Shown here: piece after piece, positions 35,516 through 44,294 of the stretch
Position numbering within the stretch: position 1 is the first letter of the stretch
Layout: each line of letters begins with the position of its first letter
The notes under the pieces: model-generated
Database searches by the model: none
The model's input: only the letters and a program-made list of their open reading frames with translations
Told to the model about the DNA's origin: nothing
Program-made: the position numbers and the translations under genes
Assembly: GCA_020440605.1 (NCBI GenBank)
Contig: JAGRNT010000021.1
Location: forward strand, 1 to 63,877
Length of the DNA: 63,877 nucleotides
Direction of reading: 5' to 3'
DNA from: a bacterium
GTDB taxonomy: Bacteria > 4484-113 > JAFGCY01

Positions 35516-35880
35516 TAGCGCCACGCATCCTTCAGCTGGTTGACAACAGGCTCCGTCCGGCCCTCGCTGTCAACCACCACCTCCACGGCGTCGAAGCGGC
35601 AGTAGCGGAACTCTCCCTCGAAGCTCACGAGGTAGGCTCGCGCCAGGCGCTTGACCTGCTGCTGCTTGGCGTAGTTGATCGCCTGGAAGCCCCCCAGCTC
35701 CTGGTTCTCATGCTTGCACTTCACCTCGCAGAACACCAGCGTCTCGCCGTCCATGGCAACGATGTCCAGCTCCCCCATTTTGCCGATGTGCAGGTTGCGC
35801 TCGAGGATCTCCATCCCCTGGGACTCCATCAGGCGCACGGCGAGATCCTCGCCCAGCCCGCCGAAGTCCTTCGTGCCCAT
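35515..35880 (-). CDS. yraN: UPF0102/YraN family protein
   Basis: 121 residues, full length. GELDIVAMDGETLVFCEVK (residues ~37-55) is the PD-(D/E)XK-like core of UPF0102, proteins related to Holliday-junction resolvase folds with unproven biochemical role. QQVKRLARAYL is the usual conserved helix. It overlaps the upstream 60-residue zinc-ribbon gene by one base (TGATG), so the two are translationally coupled. Confidence 0.92.
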   Translation of the reverse strand: MGTKDFGGLGEDLAVRLMESQGMEILERNLHIGKMGELDIVAMDGETLVFCEVKCKHENQELGGFQAINYAKQQQVKRLARAYLVSFEGEFRYCRFDAVEVVVDSEGRTEPVVNQLKDAWR

Positions 35881-36062
35881 CAGGCCTGCTCGAGGGGCTC
35901 GCAGACGAGGATCACGCGCTCGCGGATCAGGTTCAGGGTGTCACAGAACGGGCAGCTGAGCGTGTCGCCCGCGCGCTTCGATCCCAGCGCGATCTGCCGC
36001 CTGCAGCGGCAGCACTGCACACTGGGGACGACTTCCTTGCCGTCGATATTGCTTTCATCCAT
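35880..36062 (-). CDS. Small zinc-ribbon protein upstream of yraN
   Basis: 60 residues with CCRC...CPFC (about residues 18-41), a four-cysteine zinc ribbon preceded by a short acidic leader. Function unknown. TAATAT ends exactly 6 nt before the ATG without Shine-Dalgarno. The overlap with yraN implies a joint role or joint regulation. Confidence 0.7.
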   Translation of the reverse strand: MDESNIDGKEVVPSVQCCRCRRQIALGSKRAGDTLSCPFCDTLNLIRERVILVCEPLEQA

Positions 36063-36224
36063 GTGGAGATATTAGCAGCTTCTGCTGAGCTGGCAGCCAT
36101 GTGTTACAATCGATGATTGGTATTGGCAACATGGATGTGATTCCCATGCCGCATAACTGGTATCCATCAAATGCAGTGCAGTTGTGGATTCGAGTGAATC
36201 AGGATATTACTTCGGGGGAAGGGA

Positions 36225-36839
36225 ATGATCTATATAAGGACAATTGCAGTCTTCTGCTTCCTGTTATGCATCGTAAACTCTTGCGATGAGAAACCTGAGA
36301 GCAACACGCTTCAGAGTCAGGCAACATCCACTTCTGCTCAAACACCATCCAAAGTCCCAGATGACAAAATCAGCATCGACGAAATAGATGCAAAGGTAAT
36401 GGAATTCATCGGCTTGCTAGGTGAGGAAGTCGAGAAGGACTTTGTGGAGCGCTACAGCTTCACTATGGATCAGAACACAAGTTTCGAAGAACAGGCCACG
36501 GTATATGAACGCAAGTTCGGTGAACGGAACATTCTGGTGATTTTCCAGGATGGCTCCATCAACTGCCAGGGCGATCCGTTTTCCTTCTCTGATTTATTCA
36601 AATGTGATCCGCAGGATCTCACTGATTATCTGTATGACCAGTGCAAAAGCAATCAAGGCAAGCGTGCAGTCGCACAGGAAGATGCGACGACGGACACTGT
36701 GCTGTATGCCTTTCCCAAGAATGGGATGACAATGCGCTTCACCGCAGTGGAACCAAAGGGTGAATCCGAACACTCCGCTGAAGACCAGCTTCTCTCCGTT
36801 GGTGTGGGCAGGGATGCGGATGACTCCGCAGCGAACTAG
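36225..36839 (+). CDS. Lipoprotein of unknown function
   Basis: 204 residues. Signal peptide with lipobox IVNSC (about residue 20). A Ser/Thr/Gln-rich linker precedes an acidic soluble domain of unrecognised family. A strong purine run GGGGGAAGGG precedes the ATG. The gene is clearly more AT-rich than its neighbours, like the lipoprotein at 6324, so both may be acquired or poorly constrained. Confidence 0.65.
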   Translation: MIYIRTIAVFCFLLCIVNSCDEKPESNTLQSQATSTSAQTPSKVPDDKISIDEIDAKVMEFIGLLGEEVEKDFVERYSFTMDQNTSFEEQATVYERKFGERNILVIFQDGSINCQGDPFSFSDLFKCDPQDLTDYLYDQCKSNQGKRAVAQEDATTDTVLYAFPKNGMTMRFTAVEPKGESEHSAEDQLLSVGVGRDADDSAAN

Positions 36840-36889
36840 CATTGTGGTTGGAGGGTAGAGACACTTCCCCCTGCTAACATCAATCCCCC

Positions 36890-38173
36890 ATGTCCTCCGC
36901 GCCGATCATCCATGTCAGGGAGCTCTCCAAGGTCTATGTGAACTTCGACCGCCGCGAGGGCATCGGCGGCGCCATCAAGGACATCTTCAAGCGCCGCTAC
37001 CGCCACATCCGCGCGGTGGACGCCATCTCCTTTGACATCCAGCCCGGTGAGGTGGTCGGCTACATCGGTTCCAACGGGGCCGGCAAGTCCACCACGATCA
37101 AGATGCTGACCGGGATCCTCACCCCCACCAGCGGCACGATGCAGGTAAACGGCCTCAGCCCGCAGCAGCAGCGCTACCAGCACGCGCGCCAGATCGGCGT
37201 GGTCTTCGGCCAGCGCACCCAGCTCTGGTGGGACCTCGCGGTGATCGAGGCCTTCCATCTGCTGCAGAAGATCTACCGCATCCCGCAGGAGGAGTACCGC
37301 CGCCGCCTCGACCAGTATGTCGACGTGCTCGACATCTCCGGCCAGCTGCACCAGCCGGTGCGCAAGCTCAGCCTCGGGCAGCGCATGAAGTGCGACCTCT
37401 GCGCGAGCCTGCTGCACAATCCGCCGCTGCTGTTCCTGGACGAACCGACGATCGGGCTCGACGTTGCCATCAAGGAGCGCATCCGCCGCTTCATCCAGTA
37501 CATCAACACGGAGGAGGAGAGCACGATCATCCTCACCACGCATGACATGGTGGACATCGAGGAGCTCTGCCCGCGCCTGATCATCATTGACGAGGGGAAG
37601 ATCCTGTTCGACGGCGCGCAGGATGAGATCAAGGAGCGCTTCGGCCGTCGCCGGCGGATCATCGTCAGCTTCCACCGTGACTACCTGCCGGAGTACAGCG
37701 GCAAGCCGCTGCCGGCATCGGACCTGCCGCTTTCATTCGGGGCAATCGGGATGAAGGCCGCCTCCACCATCGAGGAGGTCAAGAGCGGCGGCGAAGCCAA
37801 CGACGATGGAGGCCAGGCTAATGACGGAGGCCAGACCGGAGATGGAGGCCAGACCCATGGTCTGGCAGGAGGCCAATCCCATGGATTGGCAAACGGGGCA
37901 AACTCTGCTCCCCCTGTTGACAGCGTACTCGCCGAACCCGGTGCGCTACAGTTCATGGCCGCGCTCTCCAGCCTGATGGATGACGGCAGCCAGCTGCGCG
38001 TGCGCCGCCTCAATCTCTCGCAGTACCAGCTCAGCTTCGACCGCGTCCAGCACCGGGCGAAGGATGTGCTGGGCCGGCTGATGGAGCAGTTCGAGGTTGA
38101 CGACCTGCAGCTGCAGGAGCCGGAGCTGTCCGACATCGTGCGCGCGATCTACGAGGGAAGACATAAGCAGTAA
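36890..38173 (+). CDS. ABC transporter ATP-binding protein with an in-frame repeat insertion
   Basis: 427 residues against ~320-340 for the family. Walker A GSNGAGKST (60-68), Q-loop region VVFGQRTQLWW, signature LSLGQRMKCD, Walker B LLFLDEPTIGLD and switch His in TTHDM are all intact, so it should hydrolyse ATP. The GQRTQLWWDL segment is typical of ABC-2 type ATPases working with paired integral permeases, but no permease gene is adjacent. Residues ~306-335 consist of GGQ/HGLA repeats encoded by the palindromic element at 37808-37891, inserted in the variable C-terminal region without breaking the frame. Confidence 0.92.
   Translation: MSSAPIIHVRELSKVYVNFDRREGIGGAIKDIFKRRYRHIRAVDAISFDIQPGEVVGYIGSNGAGKSTTIKMLTGILTPTSGTMQVNGLSPQQQRYQHARQIGVVFGQRTQLWWDLAVIEAFHLLQKIYRIPQEEYRRRLDQYVDVLDISGQLHQPVRKLSLGQRMKCDLCASLLHNPPLLFLDEPTIGLDVAIKERIRRFIQYINTEEESTIILTTHDMVDIEELCPRLIIIDEGKILFDGAQDEIKERFGRRRRIIVSFHRDYLPEYSGKPLPASDLPLSFGAIGMKAASTIEEVKSGGEANDDGGQANDGGQTGDGGQTHGLAGGQSHGLANGANSAPPVDSVLAEPGALQFMAALSSLMDDGSQLRVRRLNLSQYQLSFDRVQHRAKDVLGRLMEQFEVDDLQLQEPELSDIVRAIYEGRHKQ
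37808..37891 (+). repeat. Palindromic element inside the ABC ATPase coding sequence
   Basis: Two 18-bp partial units (37808-37843, each starting GGAGGCCAG) and two complete 24-bp units (37844-37891) encode GGQANDGGQTGD and GGQTHGLAGGQSHGLA. Each complete unit is self-complementary (CCAGACC/GGTCTGG, CCAATCC/GGATTGG). Multiples of 3 keep the frame. Confidence 0.9.
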
Positions 38174-38258
38174 TCAGTGGGCAGTAGGCAGTAGTCAGTA
38201 ATCAGTGGTCAGTGGTCAGAATGAGTTCTTAGTTGTGAGTTCTTAGTACTTAGTGAAC
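38168..38258. repeat. Degenerate heptad repeats, first block of a 337-bp gap
   Basis: From the last codons of the ABC gene onward, CAGTAAT, CAGTGGG, CAGTAGG, CAGTAGT, CAGTAAT, CAGTGGT, CAGTGGT, CAGAATG, AGTTCTT, AGTTGTG, AGTTCTT, AGTACTT and AGTGAAC follow without a break in 7-bp register. The middle of the gap (38259-38383) shows nothing I recognise. Confidence 0.85.
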
Positions 38259-38383
38259 AGAGCGAGGAATATTCCAGGTTCAGTGCATATATCGATCTGC
38301 ATTAACTGAAGTTCAGTTTGGACACAAGCATGTTTTACCAGTGCAGACAATTGGCAACAACCCGAACTACAGTTCCTGCTGCC

Positions 38384-38517
38384 AACTAAGAACCAAGAAC
38401 TAACAACTAACAACTTTCTTCTCTGCCCACTGCCCACTGCCCACTGCCCACTGCCCACTGCCCACTGCCCACTGCCAACTGCCTACTGCCTACTGCCAAC
38501 TGCCCACTCATCACTGT
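38384..38517. repeat. Degenerate heptad repeats, second block (complement of the first)
   Basis: AACTAAG, AACCAAG, AACTAAC, AACTAAC, AACTTTC and then at least seven CCCACTG-type copies with variants (CCAACTG, CCTACTG). They run into the stop codon of the histidine-kinase gene at 38511. The block is roughly the reverse complement of 38168-38258, so the whole gap is a large inverted repeat. Confidence 0.85.
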
Positions 38518-41210
38518 TCCCGCCTGGCCGACTCCGTCTCCTGCTCGGCGGCAATGCCCGCATTGCCATCCAGCGTGCTGCGCACGGCCTGGGCCAGTTG
38601 CGCCGGAGTGAAGGGCTTGCGCAGGAAGACCTGCACTCCGAGGTGCTCCGCCTGCTGCGCGTCCACGGTGTTGCTGAAGCCGGTGCAGAGAATCACGCGC
38701 TGCTGCGGCCGCAGTTCGCGGATACCCTGGATCAGCCGGTCGCCGGTACCGTGCGGCATCGTCTGGTCCGTGATCACGAGCTCATAGGCATCGGGATCAT
38801 GCCGGAAGGCCTCCAGCGCCTGGTTGCCACTGCTGAAGCTCTCCGTGGCATAACCGAGCAGCTGCAGCACCTTCTCCAGCATCATCAGGATCGCCGGTTC
38901 GTCGTCAACCAGCATCAGCCGCTCCGTGCCACGCGGCATCCCGCTCCTGCCGCTCGCGGCCGGCTGCGGCTGCTCTTCCTCGCTGAGCGGCAGCAGCACA
39001 CGGAAGGTGCTGCCCTGGCCCGCTGTGCTTTCCAGCAGCACCTCGCCACCCAGCGTCCGCGCGATGCCGTGCACCACGGCCAGTCCCAGCCCGGTACCCT
39101 GACCGGCTTCCTTGGTGGTGAAAAAGGGGTCGAAGACCTTCGACTGCAGTTCCTCGCTCATGCCCGGGCCTGTGTCGCTCACGCTGATCTGCAGGTAGCC
39201 CTGCTCGTTGTCAAGTTCGCTGCCAGTTGCCAGTGCCCGGGCCTGCTCACGGGGCAGCATCGCCAGCTCGATCTCCAGCCGGCCGCCGCGGGGTTCCATC
39301 GCCTGCGCTGCATTGCTGCAGAGGTTCATCAGGATCTGCTGGATCTCGATCGGGTCCGCCAGCACGCTGCTGTGTTCACTGCGCAGCCGGGTGATGATCT
39401 CCACGCTGGAGGGGATCGTGGGCCTGAGCAGCTTCATCGATTCCCCGAGCAGCACGCTCACGTCCTGGCTGCTGCGCTGCCGGTCATTGCGCCGTGCGAA
39501 GGTCAGGATCTGGTTCACCAGCTGGGCCGCGCGCTCCGTTGCCAGTTCCACCTGCTGCAGGTGGTGCCCCGCCTGGCTGTCCTCACCGGCATGCTGCAGC
39601 GCCATGTGCGTATTGCCGCTGATGCTCAGCAGGATGTTGTTGAAGTCGTGGGCGATTCCGCCCGCCAGGTTGCCGATCGCCTCGAGCTTCATGCTCTGGC
39701 GCAGCTTTTCCTCCAGCTCCTCGCGTTCTCCCTCCGCCTGCTTGATCGCCGTGATGTCCTGGCTGATTCCGGCCAGCAGCACGCTGCCGTCGGGCCGCGG
39801 TTCGGCCGAGGAGGAAGTGCGCAGCCAGATGATGCGCCCGTCGGCCCGGCGGATGCGGAATTCAACCTGACCGCTGCTGTCCTTCTGCTCAACCGGCATC
39901 AGCATCCGTGTGAGCGCGGGCATGTCCTCGGGCAGCACCATCTGCATCAGCGTTGCCAGTCCGTTGCTGTCCGCCTCACCTTCAAGGCCGAGGATCTCCG
40001 CCGCCGCCGGACTGAGGAAGGCACTGCGCAGATTCCCGGCCTTGTCAACTTCCACGCGCCAGAAGATGTCCGGGATCATGCTGACAACCTGCTCATAGCG
40101 CTGCAGTGCATCCATCGCGCGCTGGCGGCTGTCGCGCAGTTCGCGGTCGGAGCGTTCCAGCAGTTCACGCTCGCGCATCAGGTTCCAGCTGCGCAGCATG
40201 ATCAGCAGGAAGCCGCCGAGGATCAGCGCTCCGATGGACAGCACCGTCCACTGCAGCTGCGTGTAATGCGCGAGGCCCTGCAGGATCTCATCACGCGGGG
40301 TGGCGATGCTGATCGACCAGCCGGACCCGGGCAGGCTGACCTGCTGGTGCGCGGCGATCATCACACTGTCCGCTCCGCCCCCGATGCTGCTCAGGTCCAG
40401 CACATAGCTGCCGCTGCCCTGCGGCCTGGAGGCGATCATCCGGCCATAGGCCAGCAGCGATGGGTTGTCAGCAGCGCATTCCTCCAGGGAGCAGATTTCC
40501 CGCTCGTCCTCTTCCTCTTCGCCAAGCATCACTTCACTGGGGCAGTACAGCTCCAGCAGTTGATCGCTGACAACGAGGGGGTACATCGCATTGCTGATGC
40601 CTGCACCGTGAATGAAGTCCCTGGTGATCGTGGTGAAGGGCAGTTCTATCGCCAGCATGCCGATCACGCTGTCAGCACTGCGGACCGGGACCTGCATCAG
40701 CAGCACGGCTTCATCCAGTTCGTTGTAGAACACTTCACTGACCTGCATTTCCGCGCTCTCGGGATTGCGCCAGTGCTCCTCCTCCAGCGGGCTGCCCTGC
40801 CAGCGTCGCTGCCCGATGCCGGCCTCGTACAGCACATTGCCTTCCATGTCGAGGCGGGCGATGCGTGTGATCTGTTCGCAATGGATCTCCAGATAACTGT
40901 CCAGCATCTGCTGGCAGTCCACGCTGCCCTGTGCCATGTCCGAGATCCGGGACAGACTGCGCAGTTCCAGTTCGTTGCTGCGGAAGAAGTTCTCCACGGC
41001 GATCGCGGACTGCTCCAGCAGCAACATCTGGCGGGAGCTGTAGTCGGCGATCGTACGGTCCTTGACCTCGTTGTAGGTGAGCTGCAGCAGCCAGGCTCCG
41101 GCTGCGCAGAGCAGCACCGGCACGGCAGTCAGCAGCAGCAGGTTACGTGTCCGCATCATCAGGGAGCCGCATTGTCCAATTAACAATTCAAGTAGTGGGA
41201 GGCTGATCAT
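38511..41210 (-). CDS. Hybrid sensor histidine kinase/response regulator
   Basis: 899 residues. Membrane helix (~20-45), a large periplasmic sensor region to ~320, a second helix (~325-345), PAS domain (~380-495), HisKA with [14 protein letters not shown] (phospho-His near 515), HATPase with [16 protein letters not shown] and GTGLGLAV, and a C-terminal receiver with LVDDEP, phospho-Asp in VITDQTMP and KPF. It should autophosphorylate on an external signal. No DNA-binding output is fused, so a separate partner is expected. The first ATG is used, and ATGs at 41159 and 41156 are possible. Confidence 0.92.
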   Translation of the reverse strand: MISLPLLELLIGQCGSLMMRTRNLLLLTAVPVLLCAAGAWLLQLTYNEVKDRTIADYSSRQMLLLEQSAIAVENFFRSNELELRSLSRISDMAQGSVDCQQMLDSYLEIHCEQITRIARLDMEGNVLYEAGIGQRRWQGSPLEEEHWRNPESAEMQVSEVFYNELDEAVLLMQVPVRSADSVIGMLAIELPFTTITRDFIHGAGISNAMYPLVVSDQLLELYCPSEVMLGEEEEDEREICSLEECAADNPSLLAYGRMIASRPQGSGSYVLDLSSIGGGADSVMIAAHQQVSLPGSGWSISIATPRDEILQGLAHYTQLQWTVLSIGALILGGFLLIMLRSWNLMRERELLERSDRELRDSRQRAMDALQRYEQVVSMIPDIFWRVEVDKAGNLRSAFLSPAAAEILGLEGEADSNGLATLMQMVLPEDMPALTRMLMPVEQKDSSGQVEFRIRRADGRIIWLRTSSSAEPRPDGSVLLAGISQDITAIKQAEGEREELEEKLRQSMKLEAIGNLAGGIAHDFNNILLSISGNTHMALQHAGEDSQAGHHLQQVELATERAAQLVNQILTFARRNDRQRSSQDVSVLLGESMKLLRPTIPSSVEIITRLRSEHSSVLADPIEIQQILMNLCSNAAQAMEPRGGRLEIELAMLPREQARALATGSELDNEQGYLQISVSDTGPGMSEELQSKVFDPFFTTKEAGQGTGLGLAVVHGIARTLGGEVLLESTAGQGSTFRVLLPLSEEEQPQPAASGRSGMPRGTERLMLVDDEPAILMMLEKVLQLLGYATESFSSGNQALEAFRHDPDAYELVITDQTMPHGTGDRLIQGIRELRPQQRVILCTGFSNTVDAQQAEHLGVQVFLRKPFTPAQLAQAVRSTLDGNAGIAAEQETESARREQ

Positions 41211-41281
41211 CCCACGTAGATAGATATTATTACTGGGCGGCTCGCCTGGGAGTTAAATTACGGTTCAGTATTGAGACTGGA

Positions 41282-42367
41282 TTATTGTTCAGCGCCGGCA
41301 TGCAGGGGCAGCTTGACAGTGAAGGTGCTGCCCTGGTCCGGTTCGCTGTCCAGGAGCACATGCCCGCCGTGTCGCGTGGCCACTTCCTGCACGATGGCCA
41401 GTCCCAGCCCGGTGCCCCCCAGCTCACGGCTGCGGCTCGGTTCCACCCGGTAGAAGCGCTCGAAGATATGGCGCTTGTGCTCTGCGGGAATCCCCGGGCC
41501 ATCGTCGGCCACGCTCAGGCTCAGCACCTGGCCGCTGTCGGGCTTCAGCTCCACGCGCACGCTACTGCCCTGCGGAGAGTACTTCAGTGCATTGCTGAGC
41601 AGATTGCTCACGAGCGAACCCAGTGCCCAGGGATCACCCATCACCTCATAGTCCCCGGGGCTGACACTGACCTCGATCCCGATCCTGGCAATCGCCGCCT
41701 GGGCCTGGAAACTCTCGACTATCTCCGCCAGCAGTCCATCCATATCCACCAGCTGCCGGCTCTGGATGCTGGCAAGGGAGTTCAGGCGGGAGATGTCAAG
41801 GATGTCGTTCACCGTCTTGTGCAGGCGCTCTGACTGCTTGAGGAGGGATGTGTAGATTTCATCACGCAGGCCGTCACCCAGTCCCGGCTGGCGCTTCAGT
41901 GTCTCGGTCAGCCCGAGGATCGCTGCCAGCGGCGTCTTCAGCTCATGCGCCATGTCGCCCACGAACTGGCGTTGCCGTTCCTCAAGCTGGCGGCGCATGG
42001 TGATGTCGGTCTGCACGCCCATGAAGTAGACGATGTTGCCATCCACATCGCTGACCGGGCTGATACTCAGGCTGTTCCAGAATTCACTGCCGTCACGCCG
42101 GTAGTTGAGCAGTTCCACCACACAGGCCTTGCTCTCATGCAGTGCAGTGCGCAGCAGGTCGATCACCGCCGGGTCAGTCCGCTCACCCTGCAGGAAGCGG
42201 CAGTTGCGCCCCAGCACATCCGCCGCGCTGTAGCCGGTCAGCTTGCAGAACGCTGAATTGACGTAGACGAGCGGGTTGTCAGGCTGGGTCGGATCGCTGA
42301 CGGTGATCCCCTCGCTGATCTCATCCATCACGCGCTCGAAGCTCAGGTTGAAATGGCTCAGTGGCAT
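41282..42367 (-). CDS. LOV-domain (blue-light) sensor histidine kinase
   Basis: 361 residues, no membrane helix, so cytoplasmic. An N-terminal PAS domain has the LOV flavin signature GRNCRFLQ (53-60) with the photo-adduct Cys56, plus Asn88 (LNYRRDG), Asn98 (FWNSL) and Gln119 (GVQTDIT), the FMN contacts of LOV proteins. HisKA follows (phospho-His141 in MAHELKTPLAA), then HATPase (NLLSNALKYS, DDGPGIP, GTGLGLAI) of the PhoR type. Blue light or redox is the inferred input. It lies 29 bp downstream of its likely partner, the PhoB-like regulator. TACAAT ends 9 nt before the ATG. Confidence 0.9.
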   Translation of the reverse strand: MPLSHFNLSFERVMDEISEGITVSDPTQPDNPLVYVNSAFCKLTGYSAADVLGRNCRFLQGERTDPAVIDLLRTALHESKACVVELLNYRRDGSEFWNSLSISPVSDVDGNIVYFMGVQTDITMRRQLEERQRQFVGDMAHELKTPLAAILGLTETLKRQPGLGDGLRDEIYTSLLKQSERLHKTVNDILDISRLNSLASIQSRQLVDMDGLLAEIVESFQAQAAIARIGIEVSVSPGDYEVMGDPWALGSLVSNLLSNALKYSPQGSSVRVELKPDSGQVLSLSVADDGPGIPAEHKRHIFERFYRVEPSRSRELGGTGLGLAIVQEVATRHGGHVLLDSEPDQGSTFTVKLPLHAGAEQ

Positions 42368-42396
42368 GGCTGTTGGATTGTAGCCCAGTGGATCGC

Positions 42397-43140
42397 CTAG
42401 TCGCTGTCCGGCTCGAAGCGGTAGCCCACGCCCCAGACCGTGCGGATCCAGCTCTTGGCATCGCCGAGCTTGGCGCGCACCGCACTCACGTGGCTGTCGA
42501 TCGTGCGCTCGTTGACATACACCTCATCTCCGATGGCGATGTCCGTCAGCAGCTCACGGGAGAATGCCTTGCCGGGATTCTCGAGCAGGGCCTTCAGCAG
42601 CCGGAATTCCGTCGCCGTGGTGTGCACCTCATTGTCGTCAATCAGCAGCTTGCGGGCTTCCGTATCCAGCGCTACGCTGCCAAAGCGCAGCAGCTTCGGG
42701 CTGCGGCCACCCTGCGCAGCCTCGTGACGCCGGAAGGCGGCGCGCACCCGCGCCATCAGTTCTCCCACCCTGAAGGGCTTGCAGATGTAGTCATCGGCTC
42801 CGAGCCCCAGCCCGATGATCACGTCCTGCTCCTCACCGCGGGCGGACACGATCAGCACGGGAATGTGGCTCAGGGAGGGGTCTGCCTTCATCTCGCGGCA
42901 GATGTCGAGCCCGTCACGCCCAGGCAGCATCAGGTCGAGCATCACGAGGTCCGGGAGCTCGCCGCGGATCTTCTCCATTCCGCTCAGACCGTCAGCCGCC
43001 ACGCTCACGCTGTAGCCCTCGGCCGCCAGGTTGAGCTCGATCACGCGCTTGATGTCTGCTTCGTCCTCGATCACGAGGATCCTGCGGTTGCCATTCACTT
43101 CCGTTTCACCGCCGCTGATGCTGATCAGTATGCTGTCCAT
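42397..43140 (-). CDS. OmpR/PhoB-family response regulator
   Basis: 247 residues. Receiver domain with VIEDEAD, phospho-Asp69 (LVMLDLMLP), and the conserved Lys in DDYICKPF. The C-terminal winged helix (about 150-245) has TEFRLLKALLENPGKAFSRE and VNERTIDSHVSAVRAKL, as in PhoB/OmpR. It is expected to be phosphorylated by the LOV kinase encoded directly downstream. A GTG at residue 15 is an alternative start. Target genes are unknown. The fasciclin gene lies upstream on the same strand. Confidence 0.93.
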   Translation of the reverse strand: MDSILISISGGETEVNGNRRILVIEDEADIKRVIELNLAAEGYSVSVAADGLSGMEKIRGELPDLVMLDLMLPGRDGLDICREMKADPSLSHIPVLIVSARGEEQDVIIGLGLGADDYICKPFRVGELMARVRAAFRRHEAAQGGRSPKLLRFGSVALDTEARKLLIDDNEVHTTATEFRLLKALLENPGKAFSRELLTDIAIGDEVYVNERTIDSHVSAVRAKLGDAKSWIRTVWGVGYRFEPDSD

Positions 43141-43224
43141 GATAGTTCACGTCCCAGGAACAATGTGGGGAGCCCGCCCGCACCGGAGATGGGACGGCGC
43201 GGGCGGAACTCCGTTGCGGGATGC

Positions 43225-43824
43225 CTAGTGACCGCTGCAGCTGCCACCGGAGCGGCTGCCGCTGGCGGCCTTGGTGGCGGTCTTGCCGCCGTCGGCAGCG
43301 GGGATCAGCACGGCGTCGATCACGTGGATCACTCCGTTGGAGGCCATCACGTCGGCGGCGACGACACTCGCGTTGTCAATCATCAGCGTGCCGTCCTTGA
43401 CCATCAGGGTCAGGTCCACGCCGGCCAGGGTCGGAGCGCTCTCCAGCTTGACGGCCTGCTCTGCCATGACCTTACCGCTCACGACGTGGTACAGCAGCAC
43501 CTGCTTCAGCTGCTCCTTGTTCTCGGGCTTGAGCAGGCTCTCCACCGTCCCCTCGGGCAGGGCCGCGAAGGCCTCATCCGTGGGGGCGAACACCGTCAGC
43601 GGGCCGTCGCCCTTGAGGGCATCCACCAGCCCGGCGGCCTTGGCGGCGGCCAGCAGGGTGTTGAAGGTGCCGGCCTTGGCCGCGGTGTCAACGATGTCCA
43701 TGGACTTGCTGTCCTTGCTGTCACTGGAACCATGTCCCATGTGATGGTCGGCGGCGGCGCTGCCGGCCACCAGGATACTGAGCATCAGTGCCCAGAGCAT
43801 CATGCTAACTGCCTTGATCTTCAT
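43225..43824 (-). CDS. Secreted fasciclin (FAS1) domain protein
   Basis: 199 residues. Signal peptide, a short His/Ser/Asp-rich stretch ([15 protein letters not shown]), then one full FAS1 domain (~45-175) with [10 protein letters not shown] and [13 protein letters not shown]. It ends in a Ser/Gly tail with one Cys (GGSCSGH). FAS1 proteins mediate adhesion. GAGGAG precedes the ATG. It lies 84 bp before the two-component genes on the same strand and could be co-expressed with them. Confidence 0.92.
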   Translation of the reverse strand: MKIKAVSMMLWALMLSILVAGSAAADHHMGHGSSDSKDSKSMDIVDTAAKAGTFNTLLAAAKAAGLVDALKGDGPLTVFAPTDEAFAALPEGTVESLLKPENKEQLKQVLLYHVVSGKVMAEQAVKLESAPTLAGVDLTLMVKDGTLMIDNASVVAADVMASNGVIHVIDAVLIPAADGGKTATKAASGSRSGGSCSGH

Positions 43825-44115
43825 ACCACGCTCCTCACATCTGTGATGCTGGAATGGTAGCCAGCAATTGTCAGCGAAGTGCTGTGCGCGTATGGAGAGA
43901 GTGTGGAGAAGAATGAGGATCTAGGAGCTGGGTTGTAGGGTGTAGCGCAGGCCAGGCTGTCAGCCTGGCTAGGTTATCGGATCTAGGTTGTTGGGGGTAG
44001 CGGAAATAGTCGAGTGGACAGGATGCTCACATGCGCTTATTCAGCTACTCTCTGCAATCGAGTCCCCACACCCTCGATTGCTTCCCCCTACAACCGAGGT
44101 CCTAGTTCCTGGTAT
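43825..44115. repeat. Gap with heptad repeats and a 24-bp palindromic unit
   Basis: No gene seen. Heptad-phased runs occur at 43915-43947 (GAGGATC, TAGGAGC, TGGGTTG, TAGGGTG), 43979-44000 and 44085-44113. A single 24-bp palindromic unit (GCCAGGCT/AGCCTGGC) lies at 43947-43970. The tRNA-Pro gene ends this gap. Confidence 0.55.
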
Positions 44116-44189
44116 CGGGCAGGTGAGATTCGAACTCACGACCCCCTGCTCCCAAAGCAGGTACGCTAACCGGACTGCGCTACTGCCCG
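44116..44189 (-). tRNA. tRNA-Pro (anticodon TGG)
   Basis: 74 nt. Acceptor arms CGGGCAG/CTGCCCG, D-arm AGCGCAGTCCGGTTAGCG, anticodon loop TTTGGGA (UGG) on a CCTGC/GCAGG stem, T-loop TTCGAAT. CCA not encoded. Confidence 0.96.
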
Positions 44190-44200
44190 AAGGACTGCAT

Positions 44201-44206
44201 ATTATA
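44201..44206 (-). promoter_or_regulatory. -10 element of tRNA-Pro
   Basis: Perfect TATAAT on the minus strand 11 bp before the tRNA 5' end. No good -35 was found at the usual distance. Confidence 0.5.
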
Positions 44207-44294
44207 CAGACCCGCAGCCTTGCGCTTCGCTGCCGCGGTTTAGCGCTTCCCGGCACCGGGTAAAACCCCCGGTTTGAGAACTGCGAGGCACACC

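Noticed and set aside
38598..41183. 861-codon plus-strand frame over the histidine kinase
   Set aside because: Antisense shadow of the hybrid kinase, whose domain motifs are unambiguous.
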